Origin: Palaeococcus pacificus DY20341
Lineage (GTDB): Archaea > Methanobacteriota_B > Thermococci > Thermococcales > Thermococcaceae
DNA length: 64,000 nucleotides
Direction: 5' to 3'
NCBI RefSeq assembly: GCF_000725425.1
Contig: NZ_CP006019.1
Span: forward strand, 1,462,480-1,526,479
The notes beneath the pieces were generated by a model that ran no database searches, was not told the DNA's origin, and worked only from the letters and a program-made list of their open reading frames with translations. The position numbers were made by a program, and so were the translations under genes. Shown piece after piece: positions 35,315-44,039 of the stretch; position 1 is the first letter of the stretch; every line of letters begins with the position of its first letter.

Positions 35315-36122
35315 TGAGCTTAGGGCTCTCTGGGGTGTCGTGGTTAAAAATTGGCGCATATTCCTAAGTTATAAGGTGTGGTTCGCAAGCGATATAGCCT
35401 TTGGACTCTTCTTTGTTGGACAGGCCCTTCTGATAGGCATAGGGCTCACGGGCGAGCGCAACTCCCAGGCCCTCCAAAACATAACGGGGTACTCCGACTA
35501 CGTCGCATTCGCTGTTTTGGGCTTCATGGTGTTGAGTTTTGGACTAACTTTTATGGGGGGCTTCGTCTGGAGCGTAGTGGATGAGCTATATGCTGGAACC
35601 CTCGAATACAATTTTGCATCGCCGATGAACCGATTAACTTTCTTTCTCGGCAACGTTCTCCTTAGAATAGTGATGAACGGGATTTACTTGGTTTTTTACA
35701 TGCTCATATTTAAGCTGATCTTCAACATCCAGCTCAACTTTGTGAACTTTGCAAAAGCACTTCCAATTCTGCTCTTGGGCTCCATTGGAATGATAGGCTT
35801 TGGATTGGCTGCAGCTGGAATAGTGCTGTACCTGAGAGACCCAGGGCCGTTTATAAACATCCTCGAAATGCTTATCTTCGCATTAAGCGGCGCCATGTAT
35901 CCAGTGAGCATACTCCCCAAAGGACTCCAAATTCTTGCAAAAGCCTTGCCCTATGCTCCCACCACAGATGCAATCAGGAAAATAGTGGCCTTTGGATACT
36001 CTCAGTCTTCTGGAGAGATTTCTTATTTGGTATTCATATCTTCGGTATACGCTTTTATAGGATACATTACATACAAATGGAGCGAGAAACAGGCGAGAAC
36101 CGTAGGATTAAAGAGCTATTGA
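35301..36122 (+). CDS. ABC-2 type permease, second subunit
   Basis: A 273-residue membrane protein similar in design to its upstream partner, with VVDELYAGTLEYNFASPM and GAMYPVSILPKGLQILAK. ATG 35301 has GGTGG upstream and lies inside the end of the previous gene. A TTG at 35295 is the alternative. Substrate of this exporter is unknown. Confidence 0.87.
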   Translation: MAATDELRALWGVVVKNWRIFLSYKVWFASDIAFGLFFVGQALLIGIGLTGERNSQALQNITGYSDYVAFAVLGFMVLSFGLTFMGGFVWSVVDELYAGTLEYNFASPMNRLTFFLGNVLLRIVMNGIYLVFYMLIFKLIFNIQLNFVNFAKALPILLLGSIGMIGFGLAAAGIVLYLRDPGPFINILEMLIFALSGAMYPVSILPKGLQILAKALPYAPTTDAIRKIVAFGYSQSSGEISYLVFISSVYAFIGYITYKWSEKQARTVGLKSY

Positions 36123-36131
36123 GGTGGTGAA

Positions 36132-36857
36132 ATGAGAGCTGTCGCATTTGTTGGGTTTAAGAAAAGCGGAAAGACGACGACAGTTGAGAAAGTAGCGAGA
36201 GTATTGAAGGATAGGGGCTACCGCGTTGGCATCGCTAAGAGCATGCACGCTCCTTTTGATAAAGAGGGAAGCGATACACAGAAGTTTTCTCAAGTAGCCG
36301 ATTATGTCATCGTTAGAGCTCAGGATACGGATGCGCTGCTCTTCAAAGCCAAGGATTTAAACGCTCTCCTTTCCATTGGAGAAGATGTAGACTTCCTCCT
36401 CTTAGAGGGGTTCAAAAACGTAAAGCATATGCCAAAGATTATCTGTGCAAAGAGCGAAGAGGAAGTGAGAGAGCTCAACGATGGGTTGGCAATAGCCGTC
36501 AGCGGGATCATAGCAAATGAAAAGAGCAGCGAGATCAATGGTCTGCCAATAATAAGCGATGCCGAGGAGCTCGCTAATCTTGTGGAGGAAAAAGCATTCA
36601 TGCTCCCGAACATAGACTGCCACATGTGCGGCTTTGACTGCTACGGAATGGCAAAGCTAATCGTTAACGGCGAAAAAACGACAAAAGACTGCGTTGTTTT
36701 GAGCTCAAAGCCCAAAGTTGTGGTTAAGATAGACGGCAAAGTTTTGCCCATGAAGGACTGGGTGCAGGAGTTAATGGAGAAGACTATTAAGGGAATGCTC
36801 TCGGCAATGAAAGGATATAAAGATGGCAAAAAGATAGAAATCATCATACAAGAATGA
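36132..36857 (+). CDS. mobB: MobB-like GTPase with C-terminal cysteine motif
   Basis: A 241-residue protein. Residues 1-155 match MobB (molybdopterin-guanine dinucleotide pathway), with Walker A GFKKSGKTT (8-16) and LLLEGFKNVKHMPKI near residue 90. The C-terminal part has Cys163, 166, 170 and 187 in C-x2-C-x3-C-x16-C spacing (CHMCGFDCYGMAKLI), resembling the FeS (PF04060) domain. This suggests an iron-sulfur extension. It follows the ABC exporter by 9 bp and overlaps the convergent JAMM gene by 14 bp. Confidence 0.82.
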   Translation: MRAVAFVGFKKSGKTTTVEKVARVLKDRGYRVGIAKSMHAPFDKEGSDTQKFSQVADYVIVRAQDTDALLFKAKDLNALLSIGEDVDFLLLEGFKNVKHMPKIICAKSEEEVRELNDGLAIAVSGIIANEKSSEINGLPIISDAEELANLVEEKAFMLPNIDCHMCGFDCYGMAKLIVNGEKTTKDCVVLSSKPKVVVKIDGKVLPMKDWVQELMEKTIKGMLSAMKGYKDGKKIEIIIQE

Positions 36858-37242
36858 GCTCTACTTCTTCTATCTCCTCATTTTCGTCTAGCATGAAAGC
36901 CCCATAGTTCCCCTTATTATCTACTATAAACCAAGCCACGGGCCAGTTTCTCATTCCCTTAAAGTCCTTCTGGGATGGGAGGGGCTCGCAAAGATGGGAA
37001 TGAAAGATGCCTACAACATCTAACCCGTTTTCATCAGCCCATTCTAAAACCTTCACCATCTCCTCGGGCTCCATCTCGAATGCCACCGGAGAGTTCAGGC
37101 GATTTTTCATGAAAACGACTTTCTTCACAACCGCGGTATCACCTTCAAATACACCAAGCAAAAAGCCGCATATCTCGATTTTGCTCTCGGTAGCTCGTTT
37201 TAAAATCTTCTCAACGTGCCCTTCCATAATCCTGAGCTTCAT
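36844..37242 (-). CDS. JAMM/MPN-domain metalloprotease-like protein
   Basis: A 132-residue MPN+ protein. The catalytic Glu candidate is Glu23 in EICGFLLG, and the metal site is HSHLCEPLPSQKD near residue 81. There are six residues between the second His and Ser, one fewer than the usual JAMM spacing (H-x-H-x7-S-x2-D), though both His, the Ser and the Asp are present. Archaeal JAMM proteins cleave ubiquitin-like SAMP conjugates. The partner here is unknown. Confidence 0.8.
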   Translation of the reverse strand: MKLRIMEGHVEKILKRATESKIEICGFLLGVFEGDTAVVKKVVFMKNRLNSPVAFEMEPEEMVKVLEWADENGLDVVGIFHSHLCEPLPSQKDFKGMRNWPVAWFIVDNKGNYGAFMLDENEEIEEVELILV

Positions 37243-37318
37243 TGCATCACCAAGTTAATTAGGGCATTGGAGTACTTAGGGATAGTGCTTCGAAGATTAA
37301 AAGAAAAAGTTTAAACAC

Positions 37319-38242
37319 TTACATCTCTTTTGACTCCTCTTTCTCTTCAGCAGATTTTTTGGGATATCTGTCGTATAGCTTTTTGCCGATAATGAGGAGG
37401 ACTACGAAAGGCGATGCAATTATGGCCAAAGCTATGAGTCCGTTTATTATTCCTATGAGGATGATTACTGCCTTATAAACCGTCTCCCTGAAGCCAAGCT
37501 CCACTTCAAAAACGGGCTTCTCTTTGCTCTCCACCGTCACATGATAGGTTATATAGTCCGTTACTTTCTCATAGTAGTCCTTTTGAAGGTAGAGGTAGTT
37601 CAAACGGGAATTTATGCTGCTTATTCTGTTCTCAAGCATCATCAAATCATCAACGTCATTGGACAGGTTGTAGAACCCAAGGAGCTTTGCTTTTTCCGCT
37701 TCAAGGCTCTCTATCTCAGCCACTATCTTGTTGTACTGGCTCGTAACATCCTGTGTCTCCAGACGAAGGCTTTTTACATTATATCTCTCAAAAAGTGCAC
37801 CTATCTTTCCCTCATTTTCGACCGTATTGGGCACTCTAAACTCTAAGTAATACACAACTCTCTCTTCGCTCTTATCCAGGTTCTCGCTTATTACGTATCC
37901 GCCAAGAATGGAAACTTCCTTTTTAATCTCAGATGCAACATTAATAGGAGCTTCATCTTGGATTAAGACGTAGTAGTCCTTCTTAAGCCTTTGAGGCACT
38001 CCTTGGGCTGTCTGTGTTGTTTGAGCATGGGTGGCGACTGTCGCTGTTTCGGTGTATGTCCCAGCCCTCGTGTATGTAGGTGCAAACCAGCTCCCGCTTT
38101 CGGCTTTGGCCGTCTCGTACACCATGTCATAACGTTGATATGACGCTTTACCGCTTATCCTAAAGAAAGTCACAACATAAGCTGTCCCAATTATAAATGC
38201 CAGAACCACCAAAAGGCTTACAACCTTCCATCTTCTCTGCAT
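37319..38242 (-). CDS. DUF4349-family membrane-anchored coiled-coil protein
   Basis: A 307-residue protein. An N-terminal membrane segment (about 8-28), a Thr/Ala-rich linker, and a DUF4349 domain with YVISENLDKSEERVVYYLEFRVPN (near 133) come first. A coiled-coil (about 180-230, KIVAEIESLEAEKAKLLGFY) and a C-terminal membrane helix (about 262-285) follow. The bulk should lie outside the cell between two membrane anchors. Function is unknown. It is downstream of the Cys-rich CGP-CTERM gene on the same strand. Confidence 0.72.
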   Translation of the reverse strand: MQRRWKVVSLLVVLAFIIGTAYVVTFFRISGKASYQRYDMVYETAKAESGSWFAPTYTRAGTYTETATVATHAQTTQTAQGVPQRLKKDYYVLIQDEAPINVASEIKKEVSILGGYVISENLDKSEERVVYYLEFRVPNTVENEGKIGALFERYNVKSLRLETQDVTSQYNKIVAEIESLEAEKAKLLGFYNLSNDVDDLMMLENRISSINSRLNYLYLQKDYYEKVTDYITYHVTVESKEKPVFEVELGFRETVYKAVIILIGIINGLIALAIIASPFVVLLIIGKKLYDRYPKKSAEEKEESKEM

Positions 38243-38326
38243 GATATCACCTATTTAAAAATATACGTTTATTACACTTAAGGGTTGTCAAAGCTTCAAA
38301 ATGGTTTGAAGTGAAAAAAGGAAAAG

Positions 38327-39538
38327 TCACCGCTTGCGCCTTTTAATTAGAGCAGGCGTTAGAGTAAGGGCTAAAATTAGTGAAGGGCCACATACACCAT
38401 CGGGAACTGCAGTTGGAGTTGTGCTAGTACTCGAGGTCGTTGGGGTGTCCTTTAAAACTACGCTTCCTTGGGGGAGCTCGTATTTCATGGGCTCCCCTAT
38501 GCACTTAAGCAGTTTTGGATTTTTGCTCTCATCATAGGGGATCCAAGCGTATTTCCCGCTCTTAGTCTCATACCATCCTATGTGAGAGTTGTAGCCCGCT
38601 TTAGCCCTCTCAGCGACACCCACAATGGCATTGATATCCTCTTCGCTTATATTAACCACTCCATTCTCCTTGAGCCACTCGAGCTCCACTCTTAGAGCTT
38701 CTTTGAAGTTGAATGTATACTCATCAACAACTCCTACTGGGAAGTTGGTGTATTGGGTTTTAAACGTAGCATTCTTTAAGGCACAGCTTATACCAAGCTC
38801 GGAGAAGAGTGTTTCAAGCTCTTTCAAATCATTTTCACTCGGTTTTTCCTTATTGTAAACAGCTACCCAAATAGCTGCACTTGGCATCTTTATGACCTTT
38901 TCTGGATCCACTCCGTGCTCCCTCAAGCACTTCTCAAAATCTTGATTGGGCTTCCAAGTGCACACTCCATTCACACAGCCGCAGTTCGTCATGCGAAGAC
39001 AATCATACCACTCTCTGTAAACGCATATTGAAACTATCTCTTTGGCATTTTCTCTAGTGGTGCATATCTCACCGGAGCACCCTCCCGCTGCGCAGTCGCT
39101 ATCGCTTTGGCACTCACTTCCCCTTTGAGGCGTTATTTGGACGAGTAGATTTTCCTTCTTAAAGGTATAGTTTCCTTCAATTGTCCACCCAAGTTCATTG
39201 AGCTTCCTTAGAGTGTCGTTGGGGATCAGCATAGAAGTTTCAAACTCTGCAAAAGCATAGCTTGAGTTGAAGCTCTTTGCGGGAATTTCTATCCTTATGT
39301 GAAGAGCTTCATCCTCTCTCAGAATCACAGCGACTCTTTCGTCATAGTGGGAGCGGTATATGAACGTTCCGTTCTCGACAATTATGTTCTGGGCCCCTTT
39401 TAGCATGCTCAGGTTGTAGCTAATACCCGGCTTGTTGAGGTACACCTCCACAGCTAGCATATCGGAAGGGGAAAAGCATGCGCTCATAAAGGGGAGCACC
39501 ATCAAAAGCAGTATAAGTACCAAAGCTGTTTTCCTCAT
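38327..39538 (-). CDS. Cys-rich CGP-CTERM surface protein
   Basis: A 403-residue exported protein. It has an N-terminal signal segment, a ten-cysteine cluster at about residues 135-200 (SECQSDSDCAAGGCSG onward), and a Thr/Ser/Pro-rich linker. The C-terminal tail is VCGPSLILALTLTPALI followed by RRKR. CGP plus a hydrophobic helix plus basic residues is the Thermococcales CGP-CTERM sorting signal, probably a lipid-anchor site. ATG 39538 follows GGTGGG. The cysteines suggest disulfides in the extracellular domain. Function is unknown. Confidence 0.85.
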   Translation of the reverse strand: MRKTALVLILLLMVLPFMSACFSPSDMLAVEVYLNKPGISYNLSMLKGAQNIIVENGTFIYRSHYDERVAVILREDEALHIRIEIPAKSFNSSYAFAEFETSMLIPNDTLRKLNELGWTIEGNYTFKKENLLVQITPQRGSECQSDSDCAAGGCSGEICTTRENAKEIVSICVYREWYDCLRMTNCGCVNGVCTWKPNQDFEKCLREHGVDPEKVIKMPSAAIWVAVYNKEKPSENDLKELETLFSELGISCALKNATFKTQYTNFPVGVVDEYTFNFKEALRVELEWLKENGVVNISEEDINAIVGVAERAKAGYNSHIGWYETKSGKYAWIPYDESKNPKLLKCIGEPMKYELPQGSVVLKDTPTTSSTSTTPTAVPDGVCGPSLILALTLTPALIKRRKR

Positions 39539-39737
39539 TTTCCCACCATTCAATACTTGGCTTTCAGGTATATACGCCTATCGACAGCTTTAAATGAAGT
39601 TGAAGTGATGCGGAAACCAAAACTTCTACTTTTAGCTAGTGCATTCTTTTAGCTACTATATGTCAAAGACCATTTATCCCCAACTTTTTTGTCATATTGT
39701 CAAAAAATTACCCAAAAAAATTAAATAATCTTCAACA

Positions 39738-39753
39738 AATCAAAGCTTTGATT
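39738..39753. promoter_or_regulatory. 16-bp perfect palindrome before the symporter gene
   Basis: AATCAAAGCTTTGATT sits between a TATA-like ATTAAATAAT (39718-39728) and the ribosome binding site GAGGTG (39759-39764). A second, imperfect AT-rich inverted repeat, TTTTTTGTCA...TGTCAAAAAA, is at 39685-39707. Position over the expected transcription start suggests a repressor site; the protein is unknown. Confidence 0.45.
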
Positions 39754-39771
39754 ATCGTGAGGTGCACGAAA

Positions 39772-41212
39772 ATGGACATGGTTGGGGCGACAGTTGTTCT
39801 ATACATGGGAGCAATGCTTGGAATCTCGGTATATGCAAGGAAGTACATCAAAACCTCGGCCGACTTTTTGGTGGCCGGAAGGAGGCTTGGACTAGTACTA
39901 ACAACAGCTACTCTCGCAGCCACTCACTATGGTGGTGGCTTTCATCCTAGGAGGAGCTAGCTGGGGAGCCACCTATGGGTTTGGAGGTATTTGGTATGGT
40001 TTTGCCTGTGGCTTGGGGCTCTTATTGCTCGGCCTAACATTGGCAAAGCCGATGAGGGCTTTAGCTCTCTACACTGTACCAGATGTTTTGGAAATGCGAT
40101 ATAATAGCAGGGCAATAAGATTCTTAGCAGCGGTGCTCTCACTCCTTGCCCTCGTTGGGATTTTGGGAGCACAAGTATGGGCTGCATCAGCTATCTTTGA
40201 GGCTATTGGCCTGCCCGGCACTCTTGGCGCAGTCTTCGCCACGCTAATATTCATAGCCTACACAGCTTTTTCAGGACTGTGGGCAGTTGCTCTAACGGAC
40301 TTCATCCAAATAATACTTGGAAGCATAGGCGTCTTTGTAGCAGTGGTGCTCGGATTAATAAAAGTTGGAGGCATTGATGGACTCAGACTTGGACTTTCAA
40401 AGATGCCCGACTTGCCTCAGACACCTGGGGAGTACTTCAACATAATGTCTCTTGGAATATCCCTCTTTGCTTTGACCTTAATGGCTACAGTAATGTACAC
40501 ATTAATAGGTCAGGACTTTTACCAAAGACTCTTTGCTTCAAAAGACGAAAACACAGCCAAGAGAGGAGCTATCTACAGTGGACTGCTGTTGATGGTGCTC
40601 TCATTCCTCCCAGCGCTGGCGGGGATGCTTGCTCTGACGTTATCAAGCGATCCTCAGGCAATAATAACATCCCCCAAAACGGCCGTACCTAAGCTGGTGA
40701 TAGCGGTATTTGGAAGGGGTATAGGGGCGATATTTGTGGCGGCAATACTGGCGGCCGTAATGAGCACTGCGGATTCACTGCTTTCGGCAGCAACTTCGCA
40801 CATTGTAAAAGACTTTTACCAGAGCTTTCGGCCTGAAACAGATGACAAAAGGCTTCTAAGACTCTCAATAGGTACAACAATTGGAGTTGGCCTTTTAGCA
40901 CTGGCAGCCGCTCTTACAATACAAGGCATCGTTGAGTTGCTCATATACTCTTACGATATCTATACCTCGGGTGTCTTTGTTCCCTTGGTACTTGGCATCT
41001 ACTGGAAGAGGGCAACAAAAGAGGGGGCTTTACTTGGAATGCTCGCGGGTTCACTGACAGCAGTATTGGGCATAAGCGGCATCGTGAGCTTCACCTACTG
41101 GGAATACATCTATGTAAGTGGAGCCGTAGTTTCTGCTGTTGTCATGGTGCTGGTCAGCTTAGCGACAAAAGTTAAGCCGGTGGATGAAGAGTTTGAGAAG
41201 GCCTTTGCTTAG
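39772..41212 (+). pseudogene. Sodium:solute symporter gene with a single-base frameshift
   Basis: Two overlapping frames together encode a full SSS-family transporter of about 479 residues with over ten membrane helices. The first frame (39772-39960) ends ATHYGGGFHPRRS-stop. The second begins within THYGGGF and continues ILGGASWGATYGFGG. Dropping one T of TTT at 39940-39942 joins them into the expected ATHYGGGFILGGASWG. Everything downstream, to 41212, is intact. It could be a recent pseudogene, a sequencing error or recoding. Substrate unknown (proline/pantothenate-like family). Confidence 0.8.
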
Positions 41213-41718
41213 CCTTCTTCTTCACTTTCTATTTTTATAGGCATCCTTGAAAAGGCAAAAATTAGATGTATTCTCCCTATAAGGGCTAATATCCCACCAA
41301 TTAGTATGGGCAATGTTAATACTCCATACCAAAGCCACTTTGCAGCATCATAAAACTCCCCCGTGCGTGTTATTTTGTAAATTCCAATCCAAGTTTCTTT
41401 TTCAAAGTATACTGTTGCAACAAAGAGACCCCATAAAAAGAGCAGGAATATTAAAGTTTCCCCTGTTGAAAAGTCATCTCTAAGTTTTAGCAAAGCTATA
41501 AAAGATGCAATTCCACCAATTCCAATTATAGTTGAGTAGATGAAGTTCTTATATGGCCGTATATCATTGGCAACGTGAGATATGTCCCTTACTGTGAGCA
41601 AAAGCAGTATGAAGCCTATAAATTGAAGTAGTCCACCAATAGTTGGTGTTAATATTCCTATAAGCATTAACATGGCTCCCCATTTACCCCTCTCACGAGC
41701 TTCCCTTACATACGGCAT
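41209..41718 (-). CDS. DUF996-family membrane protein
   Basis: A 169-residue protein with four to five membrane helices. The N-terminal GKWGAMLMLIGILTPTIGG and IGFILLLLTVRDIS segments resemble DUF996, a common archaeal membrane family of unknown function. It overlaps the end of the convergent symporter gene by 4 bp. Confidence 0.65.
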   Translation of the reverse strand: MPYVREARERGKWGAMLMLIGILTPTIGGLLQFIGFILLLLTVRDISHVANDIRPYKNFIYSTIIGIGGIASFIALLKLRDDFSTGETLIFLLFLWGLFVATVYFEKETWIGIYKITRTGEFYDAAKWLWYGVLTLPILIGGILALIGRIHLIFAFSRMPIKIESEEEG

Positions 41719-41785
41719 GACACCACCAAAAGTTATAGAGCATTACTCGTTTAAATAGTTTTTGAATTAATAAGGAAAAGAGGAT

Positions 41786-42487
41786 CTAGATATACCCAAA
41801 CTTCTCCAGAATATGGAGTATTCCCTCCGCTCCACCCTCACCGTAAGGCTTCTTCGTTATGTAGTCTGCCTTTGCTTTCAATGATTCGGGCGCTTGAGCT
41901 ACTGCAACTCTATAGCCCACAACGCTAAAGGCATCCAAATCATTCTCCCCATCGCCTATGTGAGCAACTTCGCTCGGCTTAATCCCGAGGATCTCGCAGG
42001 CCCTCTTTATGCCTGTGCCCTTGTTCACCCACGGCTGCTTTACATGGATAGCGAAGCCTGAATCAACGGCTACCAAATTCAAACCGAGCTCCTCTATGAT
42101 GGCCCTTACAACCTCAACTGTGACTGTTCTCCTCAATACCAAACCCGCTTTCCTCTCGCCGTACTTCATTGTGTAGCTCATCTCCGCCTGAGGGTAGCGC
42201 TTTTTGAGCTCGCTCCATAAAATAGCGGTCTCTCCCATGTCGCCGAGATAAACGCGGTTGTCCCCCTTGGAGTCGGCTATAACCCCACCGTCCTCCGCTA
42301 TTATGGGCCCACTCGTGCCTATTAAAATTGAAGCACCCATGGCAAAGCCCGCAGTATTTCCTGTGACAAGCATTACTTTAACACCCAAGCTCTCCGCAAG
42401 GCGTATCGCTTTTAGTGCCTCCTCATGCAATCGTCTATCAGGATAGGTAATCGTCCCATCGATATCTGTTGAGATTGCTTTTATCAT
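41786..42487 (-). CDS. Phosphoglycolate phosphatase, archaeal HAD type
   Basis: A 233-residue HAD-IIB protein with [15 protein letters not shown] (nucleophile motif), [13 protein letters not shown] (motif II), and [23 protein letters not shown] (motifs III-IV). These are close to archaeal phosphoglycolate phosphatases such as that of Thermoplasma. It removes phosphoglycolate or similar compounds. GGGTGAG lies just before ATG 42487, preferred over a longer frame to 42499. Confidence 0.87.
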   Translation of the reverse strand: MIKAISTDIDGTITYPDRRLHEEALKAIRLAESLGVKVMLVTGNTAGFAMGASILIGTSGPIIAEDGGVIADSKGDNRVYLGDMGETAILWSELKKRYPQAEMSYTMKYGERKAGLVLRRTVTVEVVRAIIEELGLNLVAVDSGFAIHVKQPWVNKGTGIKRACEILGIKPSEVAHIGDGENDLDAFSVVGYRVAVAQAPESLKAKADYITKKPYGEGGAEGILHILEKFGYI

Positions 42488-42541
42488 ACTCTCACCCAAA
42501 GCTTAATTTTGATGGAAGCTTAATACAATTTTGGTGGTTGA

Positions 42542-42940
42542 ATGATTGCATTAGTGGAAGAGAGCTTAAGGTTAATAGAGAAAAATTTCCCAGAGACTTT
42601 TGAGGAGTTCAAATCTCTCGGCTTAGCAAAAGACGGCATGTACAAGCGCTTAGAATTCTCAATTCAGCTCCTCTTGGACGAGCTATCCAAAATAAGGAAA
42701 GACCTTTCTGAAGAGCCAGTTTTTAGCTATGGGGATATAATAAAAGAACTCCATGAGAAGGGAGTTCTCAGCGATGATGCCAAGGAGAAAGTGGACTTTC
42801 TAATTCAGCTACGTGAGATTTTAATTTACAACTACGATTTGTTGAGCGATGAAATAGCGTTCAGGAACATGAAAGAGTACATAAACACGATTAGAGAGGT
42901 TTTAAGTGCTGTAACCACTTATCTGGAGGAGACCAAATGA
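42542..42940 (+). CDS. DUF86/HepT-like protein with altered active site
   Basis: A 132-residue all-helical protein of the HepT/DUF86 fold. HepT toxins carry R-x4-H-x-Y. Here the matching segment LREILIYNYDLL has Arg91, Tyr96 and Tyr98, so the His is replaced by Tyr. No MNT-type nucleotidyltransferase is adjacent. It is first in a three-gene run with archaemetzincin and a CYTH protein, each overlapping by 4 bp. It may be an inactive or repurposed HepT. Confidence 0.65.
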   Translation: MIALVEESLRLIEKNFPETFEEFKSLGLAKDGMYKRLEFSIQLLLDELSKIRKDLSEEPVFSYGDIIKELHEKGVLSDDAKEKVDFLIQLREILIYNYDLLSDEIAFRNMKEYINTIREVLSAVTTYLEETK

Positions 42941-43512
42941 TCGGGATACTCCCTATCGAAGGGAAAGAATTGAATGAAAAGATAATTAAAGAATTGCATA
43001 ATTACATAAGTGAATACTTCGGCAGGTTTGGGCTCAATGGTGAAGTTCTTCAGAAAGTGAGCATCAGGCCGTTTTTATATGCTTATGATGAGTTTAGAGG
43101 ACAGTTCCTAGCGAGCGAGATTGCATATAAACTTTCAAAAATCTGCAGAGAGAAGAGACTAACAGCCCTCTTGGGAGTAACGGATGTGGATTTATATGTG
43201 CGGGGCTTGAACTTCGTCTTTGGCGTTGCTCTTCCACCTTATAAGAGCGCAATAATTTCCCTTCACAGACTTGACCCCCGCTTTTATGGCGAACCCTTTG
43301 ATTATGATCTCTTTAAGGAGAGGGCTATAAAGGAAGCAGTGCATGAACTCGGGCATGTCTTTGGATTGGGACACTGTGCAGACCCAAGATGCGTTATGCA
43401 CTTCTCAAATTCTATTTTAGACACAGATTTTAAGGGAGTAGCTTTCTGCAGGTCATGCGAAGAAAAGATAAAATACAACATTGCCCTATTGAACTTGGAG
43501 GGGGATGAATGA
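42937..43512 (+). CDS. amzA: Archaemetzincin
   Basis: A 191-residue zinc protease-like protein. The motif HELGHVFGLGHC is at 136-147, with Cys152 and Met154 following, and the CRSC pair at 171-174 makes a second zinc site. This fits the archaemetzincin HExxHxxGxxHC-x4-C-x-M...CxxC pattern. Activity of archaeal members on proteins is poorly known. It overlaps its neighbours by 4 bp on each side. Confidence 0.9.
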   Translation: MIGILPIEGKELNEKIIKELHNYISEYFGRFGLNGEVLQKVSIRPFLYAYDEFRGQFLASEIAYKLSKICREKRLTALLGVTDVDLYVRGLNFVFGVALPPYKSAIISLHRLDPRFYGEPFDYDLFKERAIKEAVHELGHVFGLGHCADPRCVMHFSNSILDTDFKGVAFCRSCEEKIKYNIALLNLEGDE

Positions 43513-44039
43513 TTGAAGTAGAGCTTAAAGGCTATGCAAATGAGGAAATCTTTGAGCGCGTTAGGGAAAAGTTTGAGTTTCTCAGAAAGGAGATTCACGA
43601 AGACACTTACTATCAGCACCCGTGTAGAGATTTTTCAAAAACGGATGAGGCCCTTAGAGTTAGGATTAAGCGCTTCAACGGACATTTTGAGGCCTTTTTG
43701 ACGTATAAAGGGCCGAAACTTGATGAGTTCTCGAAAACAAGGAAAGAAATAGAAGTTCCAATCGAGGACCCTGATAAGTACGAGGAAATATTAAAAGAGC
43801 TGGGCTTTAAGGAGGTTTTAACTGTTAGGAAGGTCAGGGAGAAATATTTCGTAAAAAAAGGTATTATAATCACCCTTGACGAAATTGAAGAGCTTGGAAA
43901 GTTTGTTGAAATTGAAGCAATGGCGCAGGAAGAGGAAGATATCGACAAGCTTGTGAACAGCCTCAAAAAAATTCTAAAAGAGATTGGAATTAAAAAATTC
44001 GAGAGAAAGTCCTATTTGGAGCTGCTCCTCGAGCGCTAA
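43509..44039 (+). CDS. cyaB: CYTH-domain protein (class IV adenylate cyclase-like)
   Basis: A 176-residue protein starting MIEVELKG, with the EXEXK-type N-terminal strand, RVRIKRFNGHFEAFLTYKGP and REKYFVKKGIIITLDEIEELGKFVEIE. The charged residues line the CYTH tunnel that binds triphosphates. Members act as adenylate cyclase (CyaB, AC2) or thiamine/inorganic triphosphatase, so cyclase activity is not certain. It ends overlapping the convergent HD gene by 4 bp. Confidence 0.85.
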   Translation: MIEVELKGYANEEIFERVREKFEFLRKEIHEDTYYQHPCRDFSKTDEALRVRIKRFNGHFEAFLTYKGPKLDEFSKTRKEIEVPIEDPDKYEEILKELGFKEVLTVRKVREKYFVKKGIIITLDEIEELGKFVEIEAMAQEEEDIDKLVNSLKKILKEIGIKKFERKSYLELLLER

